Positions 29,474 through 39,600 of a stretch of DNA of 45,759 nucleotides are shown in pieces. Each line of letters begins with the position of its first letter. Within the stretch, counting starts at the first letter, position 1. A program made the position numbers and the translations under genes. The notes under the pieces are model-generated. The model was not told the origin of the DNA. It did not search any database and worked only from the letters and a program-made list of their open reading frames with translations. Source of the stretch: Bacteroidota bacterium (lineage in GTDB: Bacteria > Bacteroidota > Bacteroidia > Bacteroidales > GCA-2748055); the NCBI GenBank assembly GCA_020047715.1, contig JAIFNN010000092.1, forward strand, positions 1 through 45,759. Direction: 5' to 3'.

Positions 29474-29986
29474 ATGCTTACTATTCGGAAAATTGCAGTT
29501 ATTCTTTTTGCCTCTTTCGCAATATTTAGCGGATGCGGAGAGATTGTGACCTACCCGGAAACTCCAATAATCGAATACAAAGCATTTGCCCTTTACAGGA
29601 CAACGGATGATCTTGGAAATTCAATTTTTCTGGGTAAAATGGAGGTGGTTTTTACCGACGGCGACGGGGACGTAGGCCTGGTACAGCCCGATTCGGCGGA
29701 AATTGCCGACAGCCTCAAATACAATTTCTTCACCACCCTATACAGCATGAACAATGGAAACTTCGAGAAAATCGAAGGGGCGGTAGGCGAACAAAACTTC
29801 AGGATTCCTTACATCACCAGGGAAGGGCAGAACAAAACCCTTAAAGGCTCAATAATCGTTGAGTTTGAATATAAACTGATCGTTCACGACACTATCTTCT
29901 ACACCTTTTACATGACCGATCGGGAATTCCACAAAAGCAACACCGATAGCTCCGAAGTAATCGTTTTTACAGGCTTAGACTTTTAG
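29474..29986 (+). CDS. Putative lipoprotein of unknown function
   Basis: Lipobox-like FASFAIFSGCGE; 170 aa; no family recognised. Confidence 0.75.
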   Translation: MLTIRKIAVILFASFAIFSGCGEIVTYPETPIIEYKAFALYRTTDDLGNSIFLGKMEVVFTDGDGDVGLVQPDSAEIADSLKYNFFTTLYSMNNGNFEKIEGAVGEQNFRIPYITREGQNKTLKGSIIVEFEYKLIVHDTIFYTFYMTDREFHKSNTDSSEVIVFTGLDF

Positions 29987-32900
29987 CCCCATAAAAAGCA
30001 CATCATCCACCTGCTCGAGATCTTCTTTCCAGAGATTGAAATTGCTTTTCACATAATTGTACTGCTCGTCCATGGGCTTATCATGTATGTCGTGGAGGAG
30101 ATTCTTAAGCCTCACCATCTTGAACTTCTTGCCAAGCGGCCCACCAAACTGGTCGGGATAGCCGTCGGAAAACATATAAACTATGTCGCCTGAAGAAAGC
30201 TGATATCCTTCTTCCTGAAATACTTTGTCATCGGATTCCTTATCGTAGTGGCCCCCAACAGAACTTCGGCTGCCTTTAACATACACTTGCTCCCCTCCCA
30301 CATAAATAATAAGAGGCCGCATGGCGGAGGCTATCCTAAGAAATTTCGTCCGCATATTAATCTCTGCAACAATAATGTCCATTCCGTCATTTGATTTTTC
30401 GGCCTCAAGATTCTGATTCAGGGCCGTCATAATCTCGGTGTCCAAGGTTTTGAGGATTCCCGAGGGAGAATTAACACCCGGGCGGCTGCAGATATCTTTG
30501 ATAAGGGTTGTGCCAATCATCGACATAAAAGCGCCCGGAACCCCGTGCCCGGTCGAATCGGCGCAAACAATCACAAACCTGTCCTCCGCAACCTTGTCAT
30601 ACCAATAAAAGTCGCCGCTCACAATATCCCTGGGCTGGTAAAAAACAAAACTCCCGCTAAAGGTATCCTGCAATCTTTTTATCGGGGGAAGGATACTGGC
30701 CTGAATTCGCTGTGCGTAATTTATACTGTCGGTAATATCCCTGTTTTTGTTCTCAATAACCTCGGCCTGTTCGATTACTTCCTTGGTCCGCTCATCGAGC
30801 TCTTTCTCAAGGTATTCCTGAATTTCTTTCTGCTTTTTCTCCCTATATTTGATTATCGCAAATACTGAACCCACCAAAGTAACAACCGATAAAAGAATAA
30901 ACCACCAGGATTTCCAGAAGGGAATCTTGACATATATGCGAAGTTCAAGAGGCGTTTCAGAGCAAATCCCCGATTCACTGCAAGCACGAAGCATAAAGGT
31001 AAAATCGCCATCTTCAATACGGCTGTAATTTACATAAGGATTCTCGGTAGGTTCAGACCAGTCGTCATACCCATCAAGTTTATATTGATAGCTGACCCCT
31101 TCAGGATTCTTAAGATCAATTCCGATAAAATCGATACGTATCTTGTATTTTCCGTAGGGAAGCCTAACATCGTGGCTATAATCATAATCGACATCGGAAA
31201 TTTTCAGACCGGTAATATTCATTTTCGGGGGAGAAATGGTCTTCCGCTCCTTTGATGGGTCAAACTCAACCATTCCTTTCGACGTGCCGATTACAAGGTT
31301 TCCCCGGGCATTAATCAGACTCGCATTATAGTTGCTGTTGGAAGTTATTCCCTGGTCGACGCTAAACCGCCTGATGCTGCCGCTTGCCTTGTTGATTCGG
31401 CTAAGCCCCAGACTATGTCCAACCCAAACAGATCCCTCCCTGTCGGTTGAAATGCTGTAACAATAGTTGGAAAGTAAGCCATTATCGGTCGAATAATAAT
31501 GAAGGGAATCGCTCAAGAAATGGAAGACCCCATCGCCGTTAGTAGCCCCCCACAAATCGCCTTCCTTGTCTTCTGTAATAGAAACAAATTCAAGTTCGGT
31601 ATTCGCTTCAATTCGAAACTCCTGGCGCGACGTTATGCAATACAAACCATTCGTCCGGGTAGCAACCCACACATTTCCTTTGGAGTCGATAAAAAGATCA
31701 TTAATCTTATTATGGGGGAGACGCTCTGTGGTGGTATATCGTGTGCGTATTCCCGTGGAAGAATTATAATTTATTACCCCACCGTTGGTGGCTATCCAAA
31801 TATTATCGCCGGTTCCGGCTATCCTGTTTACAATATTCTCGAGTGAATTCTGGGAGAAATGGAATAATTCCACGTTCTTGCTTCCAGCCTTCAACCGATA
31901 AACCCCGGAACGGGAGGTCCCGATCCAGATTATATTCCTGCTGTCCTTGTAAAGTGATGTGATTTTGTCCAACGGTAATCCACTGCTTCGTTCCAGAAGA
32001 TACTCCGCTTTGTTGCCGGTGTTATCGGTAACAAGAATACCCGATTCACCTCCAAGATAATATCGGCTCCCATCGCTGCATAACGAAAGAATGTTATCGT
32101 TAAACCTCTCGCTCTCATAAGAATAAAAGGTAAAAGACTGGTCCTTGAGAACCGTTATTCCTTCACCCACCGTGGCAAACCACAAGTTACCCTGATAATC
32201 CTCGAAAACATCCGAAACATAATTGCTGGGCAAACCATTTCTAACCTCAAAATGCTGTATTCCCGTATAGCTTGATGGCTCCGTTCCGGGTAGAAGCCTG
32301 AAAACACCTTCGCCATTTGAGCAAGCCCAAACATTTTTTTCTCCATCCTCATATACATCCATAATGTTTGTATACTGGAGCCCAAGGTCATTCCCGATTT
32401 TGCTTGCTTCAAAGGAATTCGAATCGCTTCCCTGGGCGCGAAGAATGTAGATTCCGTCGGTTTCGGTGCCAATCCAGAATTTTCCCTTTTCAGGGGATTT
32501 CACGATTGCCTGTATTTTAGTGTATGGAACGCTCTCTATTCGTTTGGACAGGGAGACTTTGCCCTTTTCAAAATCAAGGTTGTACATAAAAAGCCCGTCA
32601 AACGTCCCGGCAAGCAGATTATTATCATCCGTGAGAATAACCGATGAGAGGAGCTGTCCTTCAAATCCCTCGGTGAGGTATTGAAAAGCATAGTCGCTAC
32701 CGATTATTATAAGGCCCTTATCCTGGGTGGCGGCAATAATTCGTCCGTCGGTAGTTTCAAGAATCCCATTTATGCTACTCTTATGCTCGTCGTCTGTTGA
32801 GAGAATCCTAAAATGTATCCCTTCCAGCAAAGCTATCGATCCGTCTCTGTATCCAAACCACATCCGGTTCTTGCTGTCAAGAAAACTGCTTACAACAATC

Positions 32901-33142
32901 CTTTGCGGAAGCGTGTCTCCCTGAAAAGTATTTGCAAACTGAAATCCATCGAAGCGAAATATGCCCTCTCCTGAGCCCAGCCAAAGGTAGCCCTCAGCAC
33001 TCTGGTTGATGCGGTTGATGTATTTGTTGGAAAGTCCCTTATCCGCCCCAAAAGTTTTAAAACGGAAATCCTGGGAAAAAGAAATGTCCCCTGCGGTAAG
33101 CAGAAAGATCAGTATTATTAGATGGAATTTGTTTTTTTTCAC
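29975..33142 (-). CDS. Two-component-type propeller sensor with Y_Y_Y domain, TM, coiled coil and C-terminal SpoIIE/PP2C-type phosphatase
   Basis: Reg_prop repeats (GLSNKYINRINQSAEGYLWLGSGEGIFRFDG), Y_Y_Y (YQYKLDGYDDWSEPTENPYVNYSRIEDGDFTFMLRA), TM, DSINYAQRIQASILPP, phosphatase DFYWYDKVAEDRFVIVCADSTGHGVPGAFMSMIG. Confidence 0.92.
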   Translation of the reverse strand: MKKNKFHLIILIFLLTAGDISFSQDFRFKTFGADKGLSNKYINRINQSAEGYLWLGSGEGIFRFDGFQFANTFQGDTLPQRIVVSSFLDSKNRMWFGYRDGSIALLEGIHFRILSTDDEHKSSINGILETTDGRIIAATQDKGLIIIGSDYAFQYLTEGFEGQLLSSVILTDDNNLLAGTFDGLFMYNLDFEKGKVSLSKRIESVPYTKIQAIVKSPEKGKFWIGTETDGIYILRAQGSDSNSFEASKIGNDLGLQYTNIMDVYEDGEKNVWACSNGEGVFRLLPGTEPSSYTGIQHFEVRNGLPSNYVSDVFEDYQGNLWFATVGEGITVLKDQSFTFYSYESERFNDNILSLCSDGSRYYLGGESGILVTDNTGNKAEYLLERSSGLPLDKITSLYKDSRNIIWIGTSRSGVYRLKAGSKNVELFHFSQNSLENIVNRIAGTGDNIWIATNGGVINYNSSTGIRTRYTTTERLPHNKINDLFIDSKGNVWVATRTNGLYCITSRQEFRIEANTELEFVSITEDKEGDLWGATNGDGVFHFLSDSLHYYSTDNGLLSNYCYSISTDREGSVWVGHSLGLSRINKASGSIRRFSVDQGITSNSNYNASLINARGNLVIGTSKGMVEFDPSKERKTISPPKMNITGLKISDVDYDYSHDVRLPYGKYKIRIDFIGIDLKNPEGVSYQYKLDGYDDWSEPTENPYVNYSRIEDGDFTFMLRACSESGICSETPLELRIYVKIPFWKSWWFILLSVVTLVGSVFAIIKYREKKQKEIQEYLEKELDERTKEVIEQAEVIENKNRDITDSINYAQRIQASILPPIKRLQDTFSGSFVFYQPRDIVSGDFYWYDKVAEDRFVIVCADSTGHGVPGAFMSMIGTTLIKDICSRPGVNSPSGILKTLDTEIMTALNQNLEAEKSNDGMDIIVAEINMRTKFLRIASAMRPLIIYVGGEQVYVKGSRSSVGGHYDKESDDKVFQEEGYQLSSGDIVYMFSDGYPDQFGGPLGKKFKMVRLKNLLHDIHDKPMDEQYNYVKSNFNLWKEDLEQVDDVLFMGLKV

Positions 33143-33157
33143 TGTTCCCCGTTAAAA

Positions 33158-34132
33158 CTATTGTTGTACTGGCTTTACCCCGATGCTGTATTTGTATTTA
33201 GGCACTCCGCCAATAGGACTGGTAAAAAACTCAAGGTTTTGTCCGTATTGGTTCTTGACATATATTACAACATTGTTATTTTTTATCGGGGGAGTTTTTT
33301 TCTTGATGAACTGAATATCAAGGGAGGTGTTTTTCTCAGCATCCAAAATCTTGAACTCGCTGGTTTCCCATACATCTTCTGCTGAAACAGGGCTCAACTG
33401 CCCTTTTCTGGCAACAGAGACGGTTCGGATAAAACCATCGCTGTCCCAGTCGAAATTCGAAAGTCTAACGGTTACCGTCTGATCGTCAACGAAAGGGTAA
33501 ATGTGTGAAACCTCTTCCGGGTTATTATGCATCCTGAAAGAGTACTCATAGGCAAAGGCATTGGCTCCTTCCACAGGTTTGTCTGAGTTGGCATCCGTGC
33601 TCAGAAAATAACGGTACATATTGCCGTCGTCACCTGATATTCCCTCGCAGATAATTTTAAACACGTTGCCGTCCCATCGCTCGGTATATTCGCCTTCACT
33701 GGGATTAAACGGGCCGAAAGTGTAATAATTCTTGTCATACCGGGGTTCTTCACCAAAGGTTTTTGTGGCAAGCAAGGTTCCGCTTTTATAGTTGCCAGTG
33801 GTCTCTGTTCCCTGTGCAGCCTTATCCGACCAGCATCCTTTGCCCCCATAAACCGAGAAGGTAGTTCGGCTGTCCCAAACCCCTGCAAGCTCATCAATAT
33901 CCCCACCAGAATCGGGATCGTATACACGTATGAAAACGGGTTGATTATGAGATTTCGGAAGCAAAAAGAAGAAGGTTGAGGAAAAGTCATCATCGCCCCA
34001 ACTGGTTTCAGCCTTGTTGCCAAAAGTCATGAGAAAAGGAATGTTCTCATCCACGTTCGGTACCGGCTGCGAAAAAGCTGATTCCGAAAGGAACACTATT
34101 ATTATTGTTGCTATTAAAAAGTATCTCTTCAT
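33158..34132 (-). CDS. Secreted protein of unknown function
   Basis: Signal peptide MKRYFLIATIIIVFLSESAFSQ; likely beta-rich; no family recognised. Confidence 0.75.
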   Translation of the reverse strand: MKRYFLIATIIIVFLSESAFSQPVPNVDENIPFLMTFGNKAETSWGDDDFSSTFFFLLPKSHNQPVFIRVYDPDSGGDIDELAGVWDSRTTFSVYGGKGCWSDKAAQGTETTGNYKSGTLLATKTFGEEPRYDKNYYTFGPFNPSEGEYTERWDGNVFKIICEGISGDDGNMYRYFLSTDANSDKPVEGANAFAYEYSFRMHNNPEEVSHIYPFVDDQTVTVRLSNFDWDSDGFIRTVSVARKGQLSPVSAEDVWETSEFKILDAEKNTSLDIQFIKKKTPPIKNNNVVIYVKNQYGQNLEFFTSPIGGVPKYKYSIGVKPVQQ

Positions 34133-34260
34133 TTGTTTCCCAAAAAATTCCCGTTAAAGTTGAATGCGGCGTACCTAAGAACTTACAAATACTGTGCAAA
34201 TTTTCAGACCGGGTGCTTTCATTTCAACTTTTCTCTCACAATTTAAACCTCAACAAGGTA

Positions 34261-35724
34261 TTAATTTTCCGTTATAACTATTGTTTTAGAGGTGCAAAAC
34301 TTCTTTGCTTCTATCGCGTCCGGATCATCATTAGCCTGCCCCGGTTTAGACTTTGCCTCCTCTGGGTTATTTTCAATAAACATAAGTTTAACAGTAATAG
34401 TGCCTGGAATCAGGTATTTATGTCGGATGGAGGCGTCCGTTCCTTTCTGCCCGTCGCCAAAATCCCAATAGTAATTACCCTTAATTTCTCCCCCGAAATA
34501 CGATTCCAAACCACTCAAAAGAATATCCTCACCTGTTTTGGCACTGTCGGGCATAGTAATGTAGGATTGGATAATCTTCTCAATATTCAATTCATACTCC
34601 GCCTGACTGAACAAGACTTCTTTTGTGAGTTTATCAATAACATTCAGACTCACCATAAAGCTTCCCGGGCCGGCAAAGCAATGTTGTGCTTCCATAGCCC
34701 GAATTTTTGAATTGTCGCCCAAATCCCACTCATATTGGTAGAGTGTGGTATCAAGTTCAACTGTGTTCTCTTCGAAAAACACAAAACAGTAATTGTTTTC
34801 GCGCTGCTGGCGGCACAATTCGAATTTCGGCATTGTTGAAGTGAATGTCCATATTTCCCGGGAACCACCACGGTTATTGGAGAAAAGCCCATTTTCAAAC
34901 TTCTCATCAATAAAATAGGTGTAGTCGTCGAAGTTTGTGTTAAAAGGAGCGCTCAATTTGACAGGTGATATCCACTTCCCTTTATAAAATTCGGAATAGA
35001 AGAGGTCATAGCCCCCAATGTTGTTATCATGCCCGTCGGAAGAAAAGTACAATCTCTCGGTTGCGTGAATGAAAGGATAGCGCTCGTTACCGGCTGTATT
35101 TACCCTTGGTCCCAGATTTTCGGGGGAGCCCCATTTGCCGTTCTGGTAGCGACTGACATAAAGATCATACCCTCCAAAACCTCCGGCACGGTCGGACGAA
35201 AAATATAAAACCGAGGCGTCTTTGTTAAAGCTGGGATAGATTGTATTTGCTTCCCTGTCGTTATGCTCGTATTCCTGTAAATTTCCCCAGCTCCCGCCCT
35301 GATTATCGGCAAAAAACAACCCGAATTTCGAAGTCGACCGAGAGGTTGTCTTCTCGTCAAAGCATTTTGAGAAAGCCATATAGTCGCCTTTCTCGTTGAA
35401 GCAAACAGGACCGTCGTGAAAATCGCTGGCTATCTCAAGACCGAATGGGGCCTGGTCACTCCATTTTCCCTTTTCATCTTTTTCGCTTTCTACTATTTTG
35501 AAAAAAGATTTATTATTCATATCAGTGCCCGTTTTGGGACCGGGAACAGGTCGGTTTGAGCAGAAAATCATTTTATTTCCCAGCATAACGGGTGCCACCT
35601 CATCATATTCACGGGTTGAACGAGGATGCTTTTTTGTATCGTAATAGCTTTGCGCAACAACAGGATAAACCATCGCTGACAATAGGGACAACACAAATGC
35701 TATTTTAACAAGCCTCCTCATCAC
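34261..35724 (-). CDS. PD40 beta-propeller plus PKD-domain periplasmic protein (PorE-like propeller without OmpA domain)
   Basis: ASVLYFSSDRAGGFGGYDLYVSRYQNGKWGSPENLGPRVNTAGNERYPFIH propeller motifs; PKD motifs YQYEWDLGDNS and YYWDFGDGQKGTDASIRHKYLIPGTITVKL. Confidence 0.85.
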   Translation of the reverse strand: MMRRLVKIAFVLSLLSAMVYPVVAQSYYDTKKHPRSTREYDEVAPVMLGNKMIFCSNRPVPGPKTGTDMNNKSFFKIVESEKDEKGKWSDQAPFGLEIASDFHDGPVCFNEKGDYMAFSKCFDEKTTSRSTSKFGLFFADNQGGSWGNLQEYEHNDREANTIYPSFNKDASVLYFSSDRAGGFGGYDLYVSRYQNGKWGSPENLGPRVNTAGNERYPFIHATERLYFSSDGHDNNIGGYDLFYSEFYKGKWISPVKLSAPFNTNFDDYTYFIDEKFENGLFSNNRGGSREIWTFTSTMPKFELCRQQRENNYCFVFFEENTVELDTTLYQYEWDLGDNSKIRAMEAQHCFAGPGSFMVSLNVIDKLTKEVLFSQAEYELNIEKIIQSYITMPDSAKTGEDILLSGLESYFGGEIKGNYYWDFGDGQKGTDASIRHKYLIPGTITVKLMFIENNPEEAKSKPGQANDDPDAIEAKKFCTSKTIVITEN

Positions 35725-36639
35725 TTAAAAATAAAATGGACTATCATCAACATTGGCTTTGTACTTCAACTCATAACGAATCATAATTTCATGGGATCCA
35801 TTCGAAAACTTTGATATCTCGCTAAATGAGTGGTCGTAAGCATACCCAATTTTCAGGGCTGCGTTTATCTGCACTTCGAGCATAAAAGTAAGGTCTTTAT
35901 TCGATTTATATGCGGTTCCCAACCAGAGCGCATCGTTTAAAAGTATAAAATGACTGGCAAACTGATACGAAACAAAATATTTATTGTAATCGATAAGCGT
36001 AACGGGTTTGAACTTGAAATTCGGGCCGAAATCAAATAGATAACCGGCAGTAAGGACATAATGGTAACTGCCCAAATCGAATTTGGCTTTTGTGGAATCG
36101 GACTTGCTCATGAAAAACGGCACAGCTAATCCCACGAAATATTTATTATTGTACAAGTAGGCACCGGCACCAAAGTTAGGTGCGAAACCGCTGCGGGGAA
36201 CAAAGGCAGGGTCGGTTGCCACCGGATCTTTGAGATTCAAATCCTTAAGTGTTTCTTTGAAAACATACCCCCCACCTTTAAATCCCAACGAGAGCCTCGA
36301 ACTTCCAAGCCACATCCTGTAGGCATAATTGAAATATAGACTATTGTACTGAACCGAGGGGATGGAGAAATTATCAAACATAATACCCAGGCCAATTTTC
36401 TCATTTTTAAGGGGAGAATGGGAGGCCAGGATCTGAGATACGGGAGCACCTTCAAAACCAAGCCACTGGGAGCGATGCATCAGTGTGGTGCTCATGGCTT
36501 CGCGGCTGCCTGCATACGCGGGGTTGATGATAAGCCCGTTATTCAGGTACTGATCCACGCTATGAATATAGGGTATATCCTGCGCTTGCACGGAAGAGCA
36601 AAACAGTAAAACAAAAGCTATATTAAAAAGTCTGCGCAT
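35725..36639 (-). CDS. Type IX secretion system membrane protein, PorP/SprF family
   Basis: SVDQYLNNGLIINPAYAGSREAMSTTLMHRSQWLGFEGAPVSQILASHSPLKNEKIGLG, characteristic of PorP/SprF. Confidence 0.93.
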   Translation of the reverse strand: MRRLFNIAFVLLFCSSVQAQDIPYIHSVDQYLNNGLIINPAYAGSREAMSTTLMHRSQWLGFEGAPVSQILASHSPLKNEKIGLGIMFDNFSIPSVQYNSLYFNYAYRMWLGSSRLSLGFKGGGYVFKETLKDLNLKDPVATDPAFVPRSGFAPNFGAGAYLYNNKYFVGLAVPFFMSKSDSTKAKFDLGSYHYVLTAGYLFDFGPNFKFKPVTLIDYNKYFVSYQFASHFILLNDALWLGTAYKSNKDLTFMLEVQINAALKIGYAYDHSFSEISKFSNGSHEIMIRYELKYKANVDDSPFYF

Positions 36640-36647
36640 TTAATCCT

Positions 36648-39600
36648 CTAACGTTTTACAACTATATATCCCTTTTTATCAAAACTTTGTCCACGGTAAT
36701 CAACAATGAGCACATAATAATATGTACCGTCGGGAACATAATTCCCGGCCCCTCCCAAACTGGTAGTGCCATCCCAGATTACAACCTGGTTATTCAGCAA
36801 ATCCACTTCCGGTAAATCTTTCCGCACAATCTCACGGATAAAATTCCCCGAACTCGAAAACAACTGGAATTTGAAGTCCACTTCCTCATCGGCAAGCCCA
36901 ACTGCCCAAAGCTCATCGTTTACACCATCTTCATTCGGTGAAAAGCCATCGTACACAAGCAATTCTTTTCTCACTATTTTAACCGTGCGGAGACTTACAG
37001 GACAGGTACCGTTGGAAATGCTGTAGGTCAGGAATGTCGGATCGTCCTGATCCAGTTTGCTGATAGAAGTAGTAATTCCTGTTGTGGACGAAAGCTCGCC
37101 TGCACCTGAACTGATGCTCCAGGCAGGCACTCCCGTAACAACTTCGTCTGCTTTAAGGTTTTGATTATCGCTTATAAATACAATAAGAGTGTCACCTATG
37201 GCCGACTCCTGACTATTTGCAAATTTGTAAAGGTTTCTAATGGTGTCGGGGTTATTGTACAAAATAGCATCAATGAAAAGCGTGTCGCTCGGACAGTTTG
37301 CGATATCCTCAACATAAGCCAGGGATACCGAGGCAAAGTCTTTATCGGGGGAGTAAAGGGCTGTGAGAGTAATATCAGGATTTTTAAGTTGACTGGCAGT
37401 TATTCCGTTTGCATTCCATAAATGCCAGGAGGGCACTCCAAAACTCTTGTCAACAGAAACCAGAAGGCTGTTGGAACAAGACTCTATGAGGGTGTCGCTT
37501 GCTGAAATTAATCGAGGCTCAGGTGCAACAAATACCGTCAGCGGAAGACTTTCATTTAGCTTATTGTTTGTTGCCCGACAAGCCTTGGAATCGATAATGG
37601 AGAGGACTTTGAAATGGTACTCAATAAAACCGGGATCCAGATCAGGTTTACCGATAAGGGGCTGAATTGCCTTCGATCCGGTTTCAAAAGTGAAAATCTG
37701 TCCATCGCTAAAACTTACGGTATAAGGTAGCGCTCCCGATTCAACACTTATCGTAATAAAAGGGTAGTTCTTATTGGAGCATATAGAGTCCAGATCGGCG
37801 GTAAGGCTGGAAAGCTCCGGAAGATCAAGAGGCTCTACTCTAACGGGGAGTGAGGTACTTTCGCAGACCCCGGAGGTAACAAGTCTCTTGTAATACCGAA
37901 CGGTTTGGATTGCTTCGGTTAGGTATTTCGGATTGGATTTTTCTGCAGATTGACTTGCGTCCTCGTACGTGCCATCTGAAGTAGGACTCTCCTTCCATAG
38001 GTAAGAGTAGGAGGTTTCGTCTCCCCCGGTTAAAACGCCTGCCTGAAGCGTTGTGTCACTATCAAAACAGACCCACACTGTATCGTTGTTATTTATGCGA
38101 TTATTCTCAATACTCTTCTGCATGGTAAGGCTAATAATATTACTGGTATCCTTGCAAGTCGCTTTTAATCCCGATTCCACAATTCTGCGGTAATCAACCG
38201 AGGAGGCGATAACCGGAGTATTCAGTGAAATAGCTGTTTCGCCTGTGTTGGCCCAACTGTTTTCCGAGGTCATACTTTGCCAGGTATACAGATAGCTGCC
38301 GCTGCCATTCTCGGGAATATTGCCTGTAACATCGTCGGGCTCATCGCCTTCACACCAGGTTGTTTCGGGAATTGATATCAGGTTATTAGTAATTTCCTCT
38401 AAAATAGTAATTGTACTTACATCTGTTGTATCGTAGCATCGCTGGGATAAAACAGGATTTGTCCCGGAAGAAACGATCCTTCTGAAGTTTGAGGTGCTGG
38501 TGAGGATTCCCGGGATAAAGCCGGTTGCCACGGTTCCACCTGCTGCATCGGTGTTATTAACCTGCCAGCGGAAGGCATACGTGCCGTTCCCTCCTGAAAG
38601 GGCAGGGGAAGAGGCAGTGGTAGTTGCGCTAAGGGTGTCTCCTGGCAGCCCGGAGCATAATATATTTTGAGCTATTGGGTTGAGGATGTTATTGGAAATA
38701 TCGGGCATTACAGCAACTGTAAGCTTGGCGGACGTGTCTTTGCAAGTTTCGTTGGGACCTGAAATCACGATTCTGCGATAATTCATACTATTGCTTAAGG
38801 CAAGTGGGGGCTGGTAGTTCTCACTGGTAACCGCAGCCGACCATACTGTAGAAGCTGTGGTTTTTTGTTCCCATTTGTAGGTATAGGAAAGGGGCCCGGC
38901 ACCTCCGGCGGGTGGATTTCCGGTTAGTTGTGAAGGCGTTCGGGCGGTACAGATTTCCTGATCCGGACTTAAATTATTATTGGTAATCAAAGGGAGAACG
39001 GTAATTTTTATGCTGTTGCTGTTGCTCACGCAAGCTGTTTTTGCCGGCCCTGACATGGCAATTCTTCGGTACCAGGTAGTGTTTGTAAAGGGTAATGTGG
39101 GGTAAGATGCAGCAGCATAAACACTGTCGGCAGATGTAAAGGCGGCATCAGAAGATTTTTCCCATTTATAGCGATAGCTATTGTTGCCTCCCGAAATAAC
39201 CAGGTTTGGGGAGAGAGTCCCTGCATCGAGATTGGTGCAAACTGTTGCATCGCCAACAATGGAGTTATTGGAAATAACGGGCATTACGAACATCTCAACA
39301 ACATTGCTTGTATCGTAAAGCGCGGGAGCGTTGTAAACCGTTCTTTTATAGAAGGTCGTAACATTGGTTCCCGGAGGAGGCGTGTATGCAGCCTGGTCGA
39401 TGGTTCCAGCTGCGTCAACCCAGTTCACCGCATCGGCACTCTGCATCCATTTGTATACAAACACTCCGGTTCCTCCTGCAGGAGGAGCCGCGTTTATCGT
39501 TTGGGGAGGACTGCCGAAACATATTGTATCGGCATCGGGAATGTAGTTGAACAGAAACCCCCGTATCGGGATTTTAAGATCTCCCAATCTGGGTTTGAAG

